NCBI GenBank assembly: GCA_028023455.1
Contig: JAQFVV010012397.1
Location: forward strand, 2,097,501-2,161,500
Direction of reading: 5' to 3'
Origin: Epiperipatus broadwayi
Lineage: Eukaryota > Onychophora > Udeonychophora > Euonychophora > Peripatidae
Length of the DNA stretch: 64,000 nucleotides
Of the stretch, positions 1-10,849 are shown one piece after another. The position numbers and the translations under genes were made by a program. Below the pieces are notes generated by a model. It searched no databases and was not told the DNA's origin. It worked only from the letters and a program-made list of their open reading frames with translations. Each line of letters starts with the position of its first letter. Position 1 is the stretch's first letter.

Positions 1-143
1 TATTGACCAGTATGTACACACACATGCATATATATAATTATTAATAAATACATAAATAGTCAATATACATCAATACCTTCCCTTCATGCAAGAAATCTGT
101 AGGCTTTAATTACAAATAAAATCTTCCAACTTTACTGGTTTTT

Positions 144-1130
144 TCATAGTCTTCTTCTCAGTGATAGTATAGATCTCTCGTCCTCAATAATTACTTCACT
201 GTTTGAAGAAGTAATTAATTTCTGTAGATCTAGGCTAGTATTTTCGCTTTTAATTTCTTTTTTCAAAAATTTTTCTTCTACCTTTATCTCTATATTTGAA
301 TAAGCATTAGTCTTAATATCCTTATCCATTTAATTTGATAATCTCTAATATGATTTATATGCCAACTCAAAATTTGGTTATCTTCTAATCTTATGTCTCA
401 TATTTGGGTCCACACTATTTTACTTATTTCTCCTGGTAACCATCTTTTCTTAAGTATATCCTTTATTCAAACTGTCTTTTAAACTAAACTTAACATTTTC
501 TAAGTTTAGGTCTCTCTCTTTTGACTTTATTCAACATTAAAATAGACAAACACATCCTTATCTGGCACTTCATTAGTAATTCCATGGGTATTTCTCTTGT
601 AATGAAACTTGACATAAGGTGCTGGTAAAACAATATTGTTGTTGGTACTTAATTGATATCAGCATACTTCCTTTTATTTAGAGTACTTTTCAACTGTTGC
701 ACTGCCCTTTTGTTCAATACTGTTTGATTGAGGATGATATGGTAATGTAAGTAAATGTTGTATTCACTTCAGAGTAAGGAAGTCCTCAATTTCTCTGAAC
801 TGAATCTCACGCCATTGTCTGTTAACAGAGCATGGGGAAAAGTTTGTTTAAGACTTTTTATCATATTTCCTGTACAAGTATCCTTTATTAAGTGATATTT
901 TACTCATTCTGAATACATATTTACAGCTATTAAAAAATATATCTATGGCATGGCCCAGCATAGTCTAAATGAACTCTTTCCAATCCTCTCATAGATTCAG
1001 GCCAAGATTAAAATTTTTTTAGTCAGAAAACTTATTGTTGTCAAGCTTGACATTTTTAAGTCTGTTCAATACCACTATTTAATTCTGGTCACTAAACATG
1101 AATGCACCAATTCCTTCATTGCTATTATCC
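144..1130 (-). pseudogene. Gypsy A integrase core and C-terminal tail, broken
   Basis: Minus-strand translation around 1050-600 contains the integrase-core pattern, including a stretch reading LLTDNGVRFSSE, which matches the second catalytic aspartate region (TDNGxQFxS) of gypsy integrases. Further downstream are relics of the region after the catalytic glutamate (KRAVQQLKSTLN). Stops interrupt the core several times. An open segment at 144-329 (61 codons, charged) is the likely tail of the polyprotein. The enzyme would have joined element DNA to the host chromosome; this copy cannot be functional. Confidence 0.7.
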
Positions 1131-1344
1131 CAGGGTGTTTTTGGTGCAATAACTGTAAAATGTTTTTCTCCCATCAGGTGTAATCATTAATTGGTCCATC
1201 ATTAATATGCATTCTTGGCATACTGACAAACTTTCTTAAGAGTTTTCCATATTGTCAATAACTATATGATGAGGTCACTTCATTGGTCATCCATTTTTTA
1301 TACAGTTTATTATCAAGTTATAGTCCTTATTCATTTTAGTTAAA

Positions 1345-2270
1345 TCAATTATAAATTTTACTATTAATTATTGTGGACTTCAACACACCTATATAGTCTA
1401 TTTCACTAACATGTGATATGCATTGCTTTTTATACAGAGCTTTGGAGAGGGTATCTGCATGTTTTATTTGTCTTCCCAACCTATACAATAACTCATAGTC
1501 ATACAAATCTAGGACATTCATCCATCTGGTCAGTATAAATTTTAAATGATTGCCCATAAACATATGGGCAAAACTTTTTACAGTAAAGTCAATTGCTTGT
1601 CTAATTGGCTATATTTTTTTTAAGCTGTAGACATTCTAGATGTATAAGTGGTGGAGCATTTGCCTCCATAGACAGGATGTGTTATTACAGCACCAACAGC
1701 AAACTTGGAAGTTTCTGTTGTTATAATCACTTCATGCTGCTCACAATAAAGGACTAATAGTTTTTCTGATGATAACAGTTCCTTCACTTTTTTGAAAGCA
1801 ATGTCTTGTTGTTTTTCCAATCACCATCTCTGATTTGATTTTAGAAGTCATAAAGAGGTGTACGTACATGTGATATACCCTTTAAGAATACTTCAAAGAA
1901 ATTGAGTAAGCCTAGAAAAGCTTGTAACTGCTTTAGATTTGTTAACTTTGGGCATATTTTACAATCATCACTTTCTCTGGGTTGTGATATTTTTCATTCT
2001 TTGTTATAATTATAAATATGCGACTTTTTTCGCACGTGTTAGTGAAGAGAAAAACCAAATTTATTCTCTGTTATAGTATGCCCCAGGAATTTAATTTCTC
2101 TCATCAACCATATATATTTTTTTCACATTCAACCTAGTGGCAAACTTAGTCAATTTCTTGCAGACTATGTACATTCTTTTCTTTAATTGAATTTCATTTT
2201 TGACAACTATCAAAATGTTGTTGAAGAATGGTATAGCTTCTTCTATATCTCTTAACAAGTTCTCTACTTT
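1345..2270 (-). pseudogene. Gypsy A reverse transcriptase C-terminal part and RNase H, broken
   Basis: Minus-strand frames contain REIKFLGHTI near 2110-2070 and LQAFLGLLNFFEVF near 1950-1900. These are the connection motifs (FLGHxI, FLGLxNYYRRF) that follow the RT thumb in gypsy polyproteins. Two short open segments continue the RNase H domain: 1620-1820 (66 codons, with TTETSKFAVGAVI matching the usual TDASxxGxGAVL) and 1345-1563 (72 codons, with RWMNVLDLYDYELLYRLGRQIKHADTLSKA matching the end of RNase H, seen here only in part). Several frameshifts separate the segments. Confidence 0.75.
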
Positions 2271-3115
2271 TCAACCCAATAAACATCATGTGACCACCTC
2301 CTCTTATGCTTATGTATAACTGTTGTTAAAACAGGCAAAACTCACTATATATATTGCCACACACAGCAAGTGAGAGTAATCAATGGATGCCAGAAGGTTT
2401 GTGCATAAAATCCCCATCTAGTGCCTACTCATCCAATATCCCCAGACTAGTTTCTGGCTTATGGCCTTCGTCAGTGAGGAGCCTTGGATCTGAGAGCACT
2501 GCATTTAGATCTTAGGATCTAATGCAACCCTCCAGCAACCACATTTTATCTCCATTTAACTACAAAACTATGAGTCTTAAACTGAAAATACCTTAATGTT
2601 TTCAATCCAAGCCCATTAGCTTATATAATCATATGGGTCTGAACCCAACCACATTTTATCTCCATTTAACTACAAAACTATGAGTCTTAAACTGAAAATA
2701 CCTTAATGTTTTCAATCCAAGCCCATTAGCTTATATAGTCATATGGGTCTGGACCCAGTTCAGTACCCATACACTTTGGTGGATACTGAACTGGGTTCAG
2801 ATCCATATGACTATATAAGCTAATGGGCTTGGATTGAAAACATAAGGTGTTTTCAGTTTAAGACTCATAGTTTTGTAGTTAAATGGAGATAAAAGGTGGT
2901 TGCTGGAAAGTTGCATTAGATCCTAAGATCTAGATGCAGTGCTCTTAGATCCAGAGCTCCTCACTGACGAAGGCCACAAGCCAGAAGCTAGTCTGGGGAT
3001 ATTGGATGAGTAGGCACTAGATGGGGATTTTATGCATAAGCCTTCTGGCATCCATTGATTACTCTAGCTTGCTGTGTGTGGCAATATACATAGTGAGTTT
3101 TGCCTGTTTTTCTAT
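2270..3115. repeat. Family X palindromic (foldback) repeat, copy 1
   Basis: The left arm (about 2325-2760) and right arm (about 2760-3112) are inverted copies, both ending at the motif AACAGGCAAAACTC. The centre is near 2775. The left arm additionally holds a 110-bp direct duplication (2538-2647 and 2648-2757), so the arms differ in length. The repeat splits the RT of gypsy A: RT N-terminal motifs lie at 3115-3560 and the rest below 2270. A longer relative sits at 53110-54430 and a fragment at about 36955-37120. No protein is encoded. I cannot assign it to a known family; a foldback DNA element or an inverted pair of LTR-like units are both possible. Confidence 0.75.
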
Positions 3116-3650
3116 TTTTCTATATATCTTAGCTTTTCTGTACTTTTATTTGGAAAATACTACCATTATTCTGTATGGCAGTTTGTTAATCTTGAATCCA
3201 TATTTAACGTCAATATTGTGGGTGTTTTGGGGGTAACTGGAATTTGGTGGAAAGCCAATATTAAATCTAGTTTTGTAAAGTACTTAGCTTTCTGAAGAGA
3301 TTCTAATATTTATTTTTTTGTTAATATTTTTATTCACAGTAATTCGATAATTGCCGCACCTTCTCAAATTTCCATTCAGTTTCAATACTGCTATTATTGG
3401 TTAAACCCAAGTGGATTCCTCTATTGGTGTGATAATGCCCTTATTCATCAAATCTTTCAGAGTTTTCTCTATTTTTTGGCTTTAAGAGCTATCAGGATAT
3501 TTTTCAGTCTATGTAAATGTTGTTTTATCCATTAGCTCTGACCTCATCTTAAACTCAGCTGAACTGTATTTAAAGAGTGCAGAAATTTACTTCTAATTTA
3601 AGCCTCCAACTTTACACTTTTTACACCATTAAATTTTAATCCCCAGAGGT
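3115..3650 (-). pseudogene. Gypsy A reverse transcriptase N-terminal part, broken
   Basis: Minus-strand frames give, in order, a fragment like the gypsy RT entry (relics of LMNKGIITPIEEST and WVQPIIAVLK-type residues near 3470-3370), then a fingers/palm segment near 3300-3230 (relics of KYFTKLDL and HQIPVTP), then KYGFKINKLPY near 3200. This follows the usual gypsy order xxGVIxPSxSPW, AKYFSTLDL, GYHQIPV, FGLYEFxRMPFGL. Stops and frameshifts occur throughout. The family X palindrome begins immediately after, before the catalytic YLDD box. Confidence 0.65.
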
Positions 3651-3889
3651 TTGAACTAGTTTCATCCTAATAACAGGCTAATATTATTTGTAACCAGGTA
3701 TAATAGTAAATTTCTGTTATGGTTATTTATAGTTATGGGCACTAACACAACTCCTTTAATGTTTTATTCCATTTCCATTAATGTCAATTTACACCAAATT
3801 TTTCTACATCATTATATTTACTTTTGTTCTTTTCCTAATAACTGTCCAATCCATAAATGATATTACCAATATGTTTGCTTTACTGTCTA

Positions 3890-4300
3890 TTTTTATCTTA
3901 TGATTGCATTCTCCCATGGGAATGAAGATGTGCTGTAAATATAGATGCTATTATTGATTTGAAGTAAGCCTTTAATTTTATCAATAATTCTTTATATGAG
4001 ATTTTTTCAAGTGGTTTCTGGTCACATAAATAGTTTTCTAATTGTAGGATACCCACAAGAATAATAGACTTTCCACTTGTCATCAATGATCCCATTTATC
4101 AATATGTATTTTTTCAACATTGCTTGCATATATCTGTCACTGTCCCAGGTTATTCACATCAGATATTGTTATTACACTATTTTGTGTTTCTCTTTTATTA
4201 TCCTAATCACTTGATACACATGATAAATCTTTATACTGGTTCTAAAAGACTGTGCCATTTGATATTCACAGATTAAAACTGTTGACTATGGCATTTGATA
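3890..4300 (-). pseudogene. Gypsy A gag capsid fragment
   Basis: A 65-codon open segment at 3898-4095 contains PLEKISYKELLIKLKAYF followed by a stretch with FTAHLHSHGR. It resembles the gag of K02A2.6-like gypsy elements, where a pattern like KxYxELxxxLKxHFxPxP is followed by a basic segment. It sits upstream of the RT fragments on the same strand, as gag should. No zinc knuckle is recognisable here. Assignment is by motif similarity and position only. Confidence 0.5.
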
Positions 4301-4733
4301 TTTATGGAGACAGACTATAATCTAATAGTTGTACATTCAATATACATTTAAATTGAAACATAGACACTAGATGTTTTAAATAACTTAACAAGTTTATTCA
4401 CTCTGAATAATATATATATTAGTGTAGTTCACCTGGCTCAGTAATAATATTAATCATGGAACAGTTCATATGTCTATAGATAAGTAATCAATACGTAGAT
4501 AAAAAATTCTTAGAGCTCAACTCTAACTCAATGATTTCTTAGTCTTTATTTAATAACTATACATTTCTACTAACACTCGCATAATTTCAGAGTCATTCAC
4601 TAGCAATTTCTAAGCAGGCACTTTGCTTCCTTCTTTGAGTCAGTCTAATTAGATTTATCTGGAGCTCTTTTCTACTTACATTATCTCATTTCACTCTATT
4701 CTTCAAGTTTAGTCTATTTTTCACTTTACTTTT
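4301..4733 (-). other. Noncoding, putative upstream LTR part of gypsy A
   Basis: No coding signal. It lies between the gag remnant of gypsy A and the left target duplication of gypsy B, so it is the expected place for the upstream LTR of A. The other LTR is outside the window, so this cannot be confirmed here. Confidence 0.3.
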
Positions 4734-5399
4734 TGTTCATATCTCACCTTTCCTGCAAATAATGAACTAGTCCAGATTCCCATCTTATCAAGGTCAGATT
4801 GGGCATTCATTGTCATGAGCCTATGCATATACAACAGCAAATAAGCATAGCCAATGACAAGATCAAGCCAATAGGTGATAATGCTCATTAAATATAAATG
4901 TTTCCTTTAAGGATGGGAATCTGGCAATAAATATTCAGTCTTTTTGAAGATAGGGTCAGAGGACTGCTATCATAAGACTGAGTCTCCATTTCCATACAGT
5001 AGCAGTTAAGCTAAATGGTCGATGCAGTGAGGTAAGTCCTCGTTCAAGATTGGAAGCTGCTAGAAGCAAACATTGGAACAATGCAAGCTGGAAATATCAT
5101 CAGGCCTATTCACAAGGATAGCTAGCCAAAATACATCTGGAAGTGGTAGAAAACTTATAAGGGCAACTTTAGTCCCTTTTTCCATAGTTCACCCCAAATC
5201 CAGGAGCTATATCTTGCTAACAGTAGCATATGGGGTATAGCTATCGTAGAATATACTGTAAATATGAGTGTACATTTCTTTTTATATTCTAATAAATATA
5301 ATATTGGAAACGTATTTACACATGTTTGTACTTGCATTCATTTGTATTTATATGAATCTCTGATTATTAAATCATGTATATAATACAGACAAAACACAA
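4734..5399 (+). repeat. Left LTR of gypsy B
   Basis: Begins TGTTCATATCTCACC and ends near GACAAAACACA. It is collinear with the right LTR over nearly its whole length with scattered mismatches, which implies substantial age. It lacks a segment of roughly 100 bp that is present in the right LTR near 8405-8510. Confidence 0.8.
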
Positions 5400-5475
5400 T
5401 AGATTGGGGGCATATGTTCATGGTAATGAATGCTCAATCCATCTAGATAAGATGGAATGTGGACCAGTCCATGAT
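5400..5475 (-). repeat. Inverted fragment of the gypsy B LTR start
   Basis: Reverse-complementing this stretch gives a sequence close to the beginning of the LTRs (GGACTGGTCCACATTCCATC compared with GGACTAGTCCAGATTCCATC at the right LTR). It is therefore a short inverted LTR copy directly abutting the left LTR, where a primer binding site would be expected. Confidence 0.6.
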
Positions 5476-5929
5476 TTTAAGAGATATGACATGAAATTTT
5501 TAATTTTAAATTGGAATTCATTGAAGGAAAACAAATTCACCATGTAGATGCTTAAATCAATTGCCTGCAGAAACTGTAAACAATGAAAATTTAAAAAGTC
5601 AATTTAATACAATATACTTGAAATTCAATACACTAGTTATCAGTAAATCAATGGTTTGATGGACCACTAATGACCCTGGATTCCAAAGATTACTGAAATG
5701 GATCCAACAGAGTTGGCCAAAAAAAAGTCTAATGAGTTATATTTAGGCTACTGGACTGACTAGAAGGCTAGCACTCTCACTTGAAAATAGCTGCATTATC
5801 TGGGATCAAGAATAATAACTTTCCAGCTGGATATTCCAGGTGCATAATGTATTGCAAAATGGACATCCATGGATCATCATAATGAAGTTACTAGCAAGAT
5901 CATATATGTGGTGTTTTACTTTGGGTTCT

Positions 5930-6260
5930 GACATCGAGTCTAAGGTTTATCATTGCTGGCATTGCAAGATGAAACAAAATGTGCTAGCAAAAAAACAAAA
6001 TAACCCAGTGTCCTAAACCTGAAGGTCCCTGAACCACAATTCATGTTGACCATGCTGGACTATGGAGGGGCAAACTATTACAAATAGCTAATGATTGATT
6101 CTTATTCTAATTGGCTGAAGATAGTGAAAGTATCATCATTCCAATCCATAGCAACTATCAAAGGTCTTAAGAGGCTATTGCTACACATGGCATGCCTAAA
6201 ATTATAGTTCCAGACAAAACACAGATTTGGTGAAATTTACAAAAAAAATTTCGCCATAGC
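5930..6260 (+). pseudogene. Gypsy integrase fragment, upstream of gag
   Basis: Plus-strand frames contain a decayed integrase zinc-finger end (YHCWHCKMKQN, 5949-5981), then relics of HVDHAGLW, SYSNWLKIVKV and ATIKGLKRLL. These match the gypsy integrase core order (xDFAGPF, YSKWxEV, ATIxxLRxLFAxHG). The fragment ends near 6260, about where the second catalytic aspartate would be. Its place before gag is not a normal gypsy arrangement, so it came from rearrangement or from another element. Confidence 0.65.
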
Positions 6261-6559
6261 TGGGTAAAAAAAAGTTTAAAATGATAAAATCTTGCACTCA
6301 TAGGTATTAGATTTGTCATTAATAAAAAAATACCAAAAACATTATTGGCATGTTGATAAAAAATGGTTTAAGTCAAACAAGAGTGGTTACTTTATTAATA
6401 AAGATGGAAACTCCCCCCAGTGGGTTGTTAGAAGGCTTTGACCTGAATTAAAGAATGACAATTATGCAAACAGTAGCTTGTCAAACAAAGGTTAAAAATC
6501 AATTTGAGTGGCTACTCTTTTAATAAAAGTATTTTTTATGGCATAAAGAGGGAAAGAAA

Positions 6560-7215
6560 TAAAATGGCTAAAATTGGCTTGAAGAATTCAATCCAACCTA
6601 TCCAGATAATTGGCCAAGCTACAAAGATTGAGTAATCTTCTATTTACAGGCTAATCAAATAAAAAAGCCCGAGTTAAAATTAGTCATGCTCATGTCTGTA
6701 ATTGAATTTCAGATTTATGAGGTCCTTAAAGCCCAAACAACCTCTGGGATGCTAGTTAACATTAATATGGACGAGCCATTGTCTCTACTAAGTTTTTTAT
6801 TCCAATACTGCTAATGATAATTCAAAGATATTTTAATCTCTGTAAACAATGGAAAGGGAAAAAAGCTAGAGATTTTGCTATTAACTTTTAAAAACTAGTT
6901 TTAAAGTGCAATTTCAAAGACTTTCTTAATGAAATTCTGAAAAATTATTTTATTTGTGGCATGAGACCATAGTCCTGGGATGAAGTACCTAAAGGACTCT
7001 GACATGACATTTGATTTCATTGTCTCTCAAGTGACTCTTGAGGAATTAACAGCTAATCAAAAAAATGCATTGAAAAAAATGGATTATAAATATTCTAATC
7101 TTTGAGCAGAATACTAGGTCAGTCAAACACCAGCTGACAGTAAATAAATTAACAACAAATGAAAAGCTTTGTTATAGATGTGATCAACTGATACACATAC
7201 GTAATTTATGTCCAT
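6560..7215 (+). pseudogene. Gypsy B gag with zinc knuckle
   Basis: The segment starts near FNPTYPDNWPSYKD, resembling the FDPxxxxxWxxYxERL start of K02A2.6-like gag. It continues with a region having FICGMRP near 6950 (family pattern RDRLVCGI). It ends with a zinc knuckle at about 7165-7206, CYRCDQLIHIRNLC, which is C-x2-C-x4-H-x4-C with all four metal ligands present. Several stops interrupt the frame. Gag would form the particle core and bind the element RNA. Confidence 0.75.
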
Positions 7216-7288
7216 ACTGGTATATTGCAAGTGTGTCAACCATATAAAAGCTGCTTGTTTTACATAAAAACAAATTGCTAATATTAGA

Positions 7289-7800
7289 ATGGATGAGTCA
7301 ATTCCAAAGAGCCAGAAAAGCAATTTAATATTCAAGAAACAAAATGCCTGTATAAACAATATGAGAGGGATTGACTCTGCTTTTAAATGCAGAATTTTTA
7401 TTAATGATATGCATATAACAATGAACTGGACATCAGGTCTACAGTGTCTATTGTATCAAAAAAAGAAATGAACTATTATTAATAAGAAAAATAAATATCA
7501 GTTACATCCTAGCAGCAAACCAATAAAACTAGATATATGTTTCTTGTTGTATCTACTAGTAGGCAGAGTGTTTTATTAGAACATGACTGGTTCATTTACT
7601 TAGGTTTTACAGTAACTGAAGTGAACCAGCTCACAACAATAAATTTAACTAGGGTTTACTCAGAAGTAACTATTAATAATCTTAGTTTGAACCCTAAAAT
7701 AAAACACAAAACTAAAATTGCAAAAAAGCAGATAGGTGCTCATATGCTATGCCACATATTTAAGGGGACCACCAAATGGGTTCTAGCAGTGGTATTGTGA
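7289..7800 (+). pseudogene. Gypsy B protease
   Basis: Two open segments, 7289-7471 (60 codons) and 7537-7800 (87 codons), follow the gag knuckle on the same strand. The first ends with FINDMHITMNWTSGLQCLL, matching the active-site region of gypsy retropepsins (xMELDTGAxxTLL) but with the catalytic Asp-Thr-Gly replaced by Trp-Thr-Ser-Gly. The second holds RQSVLLEHDWFIYLG, matching the terminal LLGRDWLxxL. The changed active site and the frame breaks indicate a dead gene. Confidence 0.7.
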
Positions 7801-8146
7801 TTAAAACTGCTTGTAGACAATATCATCATCATCACAGAAACCAACTAATGTTAAATTACCAGCCAAATTTTTTTATCAGATGACAGAGTTGCAAGCCAAT
7901 AGTTCTGAGTTAGCTGTGATGAACATACAACTCCAAGATCAGCCATCAGCAAATACTCATCAGATGACAAAAAGTCACAAGCCAACAGTAATGAGTCATC
8001 ATCTAGCTGCAATAAACCTACAGTTCCAAGATCTTTGAACAATGACAGTGGATATGCTGAGAAAAATCATCAAGCCAGTTAAAACTAAAAAGTGAAGAAG
8101 ATGCCCACCAATGCACCTCCATGACTATTCTTTAGGACTAATTTTA
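7801..8146 (+). other. Gypsy B deletion junction and pol tail remnant
   Basis: This is Ser/Gln/His-rich coding-like sequence (for example SSDDKKSQANSNESSSS) leading to the purine tract. It probably represents the low-complexity C-terminus of the polyprotein. RT, RNase H and integrase, normally about 3 kb between protease and the 3' LTR, are absent, so a large internal deletion is inferred near 7800. Confidence 0.45.
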
Positions 8147-8161
8147 GGCAGGGGGAGAAAA
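8147..8161 (+). promoter_or_regulatory. Polypurine tract of gypsy B
   Basis: GGCAGGGGGAGAAAA is directly next to the start of the right LTR. Polypurine tracts at this site prime plus-strand DNA synthesis in LTR elements. It confirms the plus orientation of element B. Confidence 0.75.
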
Positions 8162-8934
8162 TATCATAACTCATCTTGCCTTCGAATAATGGACTAGTCC
8201 AGATTCCATCATATCTAGATTTAATTCAGCATTCATCACCAGGAACTTATGTGTATACAAATAGATAATGCATAGTTAATAGCAAGAACAAACCAAAAGG
8301 TGATGATGCTCACTGAATCCAAATGTTTTCATTAAAGATGGGGATTTGGCTATAAATAATCAGACTTATTGAAAATAGGATCAGAGAACTATTGTCACAA
8401 AACTGAAAAACAGAATTCATATTCTTCATACATGTTCTGCAGAGAACTACTGGAAAATCTGAATGGCAGTTTACATGCTCTTCAGAAAACTATCGTAACA
8501 AAGCTGAAAGACAGAATCTCCATTTCCAGACAGCTAAATGATTGATGCAGTGAGGCAAGTTCACATTCAGGACTGGAAGTTGCTAGAATTAAACATTGAC
8601 ATGAGGCAAGCTATCATAGTACAGCTGGAAATATCATCGGACTACGTTCACAAGGCAGGCTGACCAAAATGCAGAAATCATAGGGAACTTATAAGGGCAA
8701 CTGCAGTACTTTTTTCCATGGTTCACCTCCAAAACTAGGAGCTATATATTGTCAACAGTAGCAAGCAGAGTATAACCATTGTAAAATATATTGTGGCAAA
8801 TACAAGTGTAAATTTGTTTTTATATTCAGTAATAATATTAGAAACATATTTACATGTGTTTGTATTTACATTCATTGTATTTACATGAGTCTATGATTAT
8901 TGAATCATGTATATAATCCAGACAAAATCCAACA
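8162..8934 (+). repeat. Right LTR of gypsy B
   Basis: Direct repeat of 4734-5399, ending CCAACA and followed by the duplication CTTTT. It carries about 100 bp more than the left LTR around 8405-8510, where the motif around CTGAAARACAGAATYCAT-like sequence occurs twice, so the difference looks like a local duplication. Confidence 0.8.
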
Positions 8935-9105
8935 CTTTTCCTTCCTCTTCTCTCTTCTTTGTTAGAAGTTTCACAGGCAATTCATTCACTTTGCTAATTT
9001 GCATACTATTAAACTCTCTTTTCTGCATATAATTATTTTTAGAGTGACTCAGCATTGCCTGTATTGACCAGTTTGCACACACGTGTATATGTATAACTTA
9101 TCACA

Positions 9106-10475
9106 ACAAAATTTAAGATTAGGTTTTCTAACACATTAGCTATATTTGAAGTCATATCTGTAAAAAATTGAACATGGCCATTAGCAGTTAGCGTTTCTTG
9201 ATTGATTTAATATGCTTAACAAATACCACATATTTTACATGCTTTTCCACATTTACTTTTTGGTGCATTCTCAGAAATGCCATTATGAACATAATAGATA
9301 TTTAAAATATACTGATTTACCTCAATTCAAATCTGTACATTATTGGGTAAACATGGTACAGTGATTATAGACGTACATTAAATAAATTATCAATAGTGTG
9401 GATTATAAAATAGCGCCATGAACAAAAAAAGTATTTGCATTTAAATAAAGAGCTAGAATTATTATTACATGAACAAAAAAAGTATTTGCATTTAAATAAA
9501 GAGCTAGAATTATTATTAGATGTAAATGCCTGAAAACAGAAAGGGTACATATAATGAAATTGTGGAAAAATAAATATGAAAAGAGTGATTATACAGAAAG
9601 TGAATTATTGGTTTTTATGCTGGGTTTGGGAAAAGATAAGGGGGATTTAGATATAAAGGTTATAGAGTTGACAAAAATTATGTTGTGGAAATGGGATAGA
9701 GCAGATTATGAGTAAATTTAGAGTGGGGAATGTAAAAGAAATTAGCTAACAGGTTTATCTGGGCATAATTGCTGAGATATTCTTGACTTCGTTTAAGAAG
9801 AAGCCATAATACATCACATCACATCAAATGTTTTTATTTATGCATTTAGTTATACTTTTAAGCCATTTTGATGTAAGATCCTTGGCTGTCTATTTATTTA
9901 AATGATATAAATTGTTAACAAATTAATTCATCTATATGTAATATTTTATTTTATCATCGTTCGTTAACAGTGTCTACTAAACGAGTACTGCTGTTGATTA
10001 AACTTCAATTTTTTTAAAAAAAAGATGATTAATAAATTTTAAAAAGTTTAGCTATTAGGTGTAAACCAAACCATCAAACCCAAATTTTCCCAAGTAAATC
10101 ATATGCCACAGATTATTAATTTAAATCCTGTGATGTTACGTTTTAACTTATTCATATATATATATATCATTGTATTCTATTCTCAGTTAAATCCTATCAG
10201 TAAACGTAATCATTATATATATTTTTAAATGTTTCCGTGATAATCTTTAAAGCTTAAATGCAGTATGATTTTATTATGTAACACATATTCAACTTACTAC
10301 AAAAATGCTTTTCAGGAAGTTTGTTACTATTAAGAATTTTCATAAGTGCAGTCAACAAAAATATGCTAATACAGTAGATTAAGTTGAACAATCACATACA
10401 GTAAGCTAATGGTTACATAGAAAATTCTTGAGGAAAAATTTCCACCATCTTTATTCTATATCGATGAAGGAAGGG
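9106..10475. other. No gene seen; one 51-bp tandem duplication
   Basis: AT-rich sequence without coding signal. Two adjacent copies of a 51-bp unit starting CATGAACAAAAAAAGTATTT lie at 9417-9467 and 9468-9518, almost identical, so the duplication is recent. Confidence 0.6.
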
Positions 10476-10849
10476 GTCGTGTCCAGTGATGATATCCCAA
10501 ATTTCCAAGAACCGGTTCTCTAAAGGTAGGTTGTATTTAAGAACCTATTCTTTATTTTTCTGCTTTCTAAGCCATGGAAGCAAATCACTTCTTGGTTTCA
10601 TAGCTAAACATTTTTGGCGACTTCTCAGAAATTTTGCATGATCCCCCCCCCCCATAAAAGTGCAGCAGTGCACATGCACACTATGATGTACTTTGCAATC
10701 TCACTTATGGAATCAAAAAGAATTAAACCATTTTTATAATTGGAAAAAAACTTATCTATTTGGCAAGATATTTCCATATTGACATTCTATTTGCATCATA
10801 TGTCTCTGCAGGTTAAGGATGCTTTTTGACTATACCATTATTAGCTGTG

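Larger units (their letters stand above)
4734..8934 (+). mobile_element. Ty3/gypsy retrotransposon B, plus strand, internally deleted
   Basis: Two directly repeated LTRs (4734-5399 and 8162-8934) flank a 2.8-kb interior. CTTTT occurs immediately before the left LTR (4729-4733) and immediately after the right LTR (8935-8939), giving a 5-bp target duplication typical of gypsy. A purine-rich tract (GGCAGGGGGAGAAAA, about 8147-8161) abuts the right LTR as expected for the plus-strand primer. The interior has gag (6560-7215) and protease (7289-7800), but RT and RNase H are missing, while an integrase-like fragment lies upstream of gag (5930-6260). The copy is non-autonomous and scrambled. Confidence 0.85.
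1..9105 (-). mobile_element. Decayed Ty3/gypsy retrotransposon A, interrupted by two later insertions
   Basis: Read on the minus strand from about 4300 down to 144, the translated fragments follow the gypsy order gag, reverse transcriptase, RNase H, integrase, all broken by stops and frameshifts. Two later insertions interrupt it: the palindromic repeat at 2270-3115 inside the RT, and gypsy element B (4734-8934). The first 50 bases of the window (starting tattgaccag) closely resemble 9060-9105, just beyond element B. The simplest reading is that these are the same end of the two LTRs of element A, and that element B landed in the upstream LTR (4300-4733 plus 8940-9105). The body assignment rests on protein motifs; the LTR reading is an inference because most of the left LTR lies outside the window. 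Confidence 0.7.

Noticed and set aside
3021-3295. Two overlapping plus-strand frames (71 and 73 codons)
   Set aside because: They span the end of a family X repeat and the antisense of the gypsy A reverse transcriptase.
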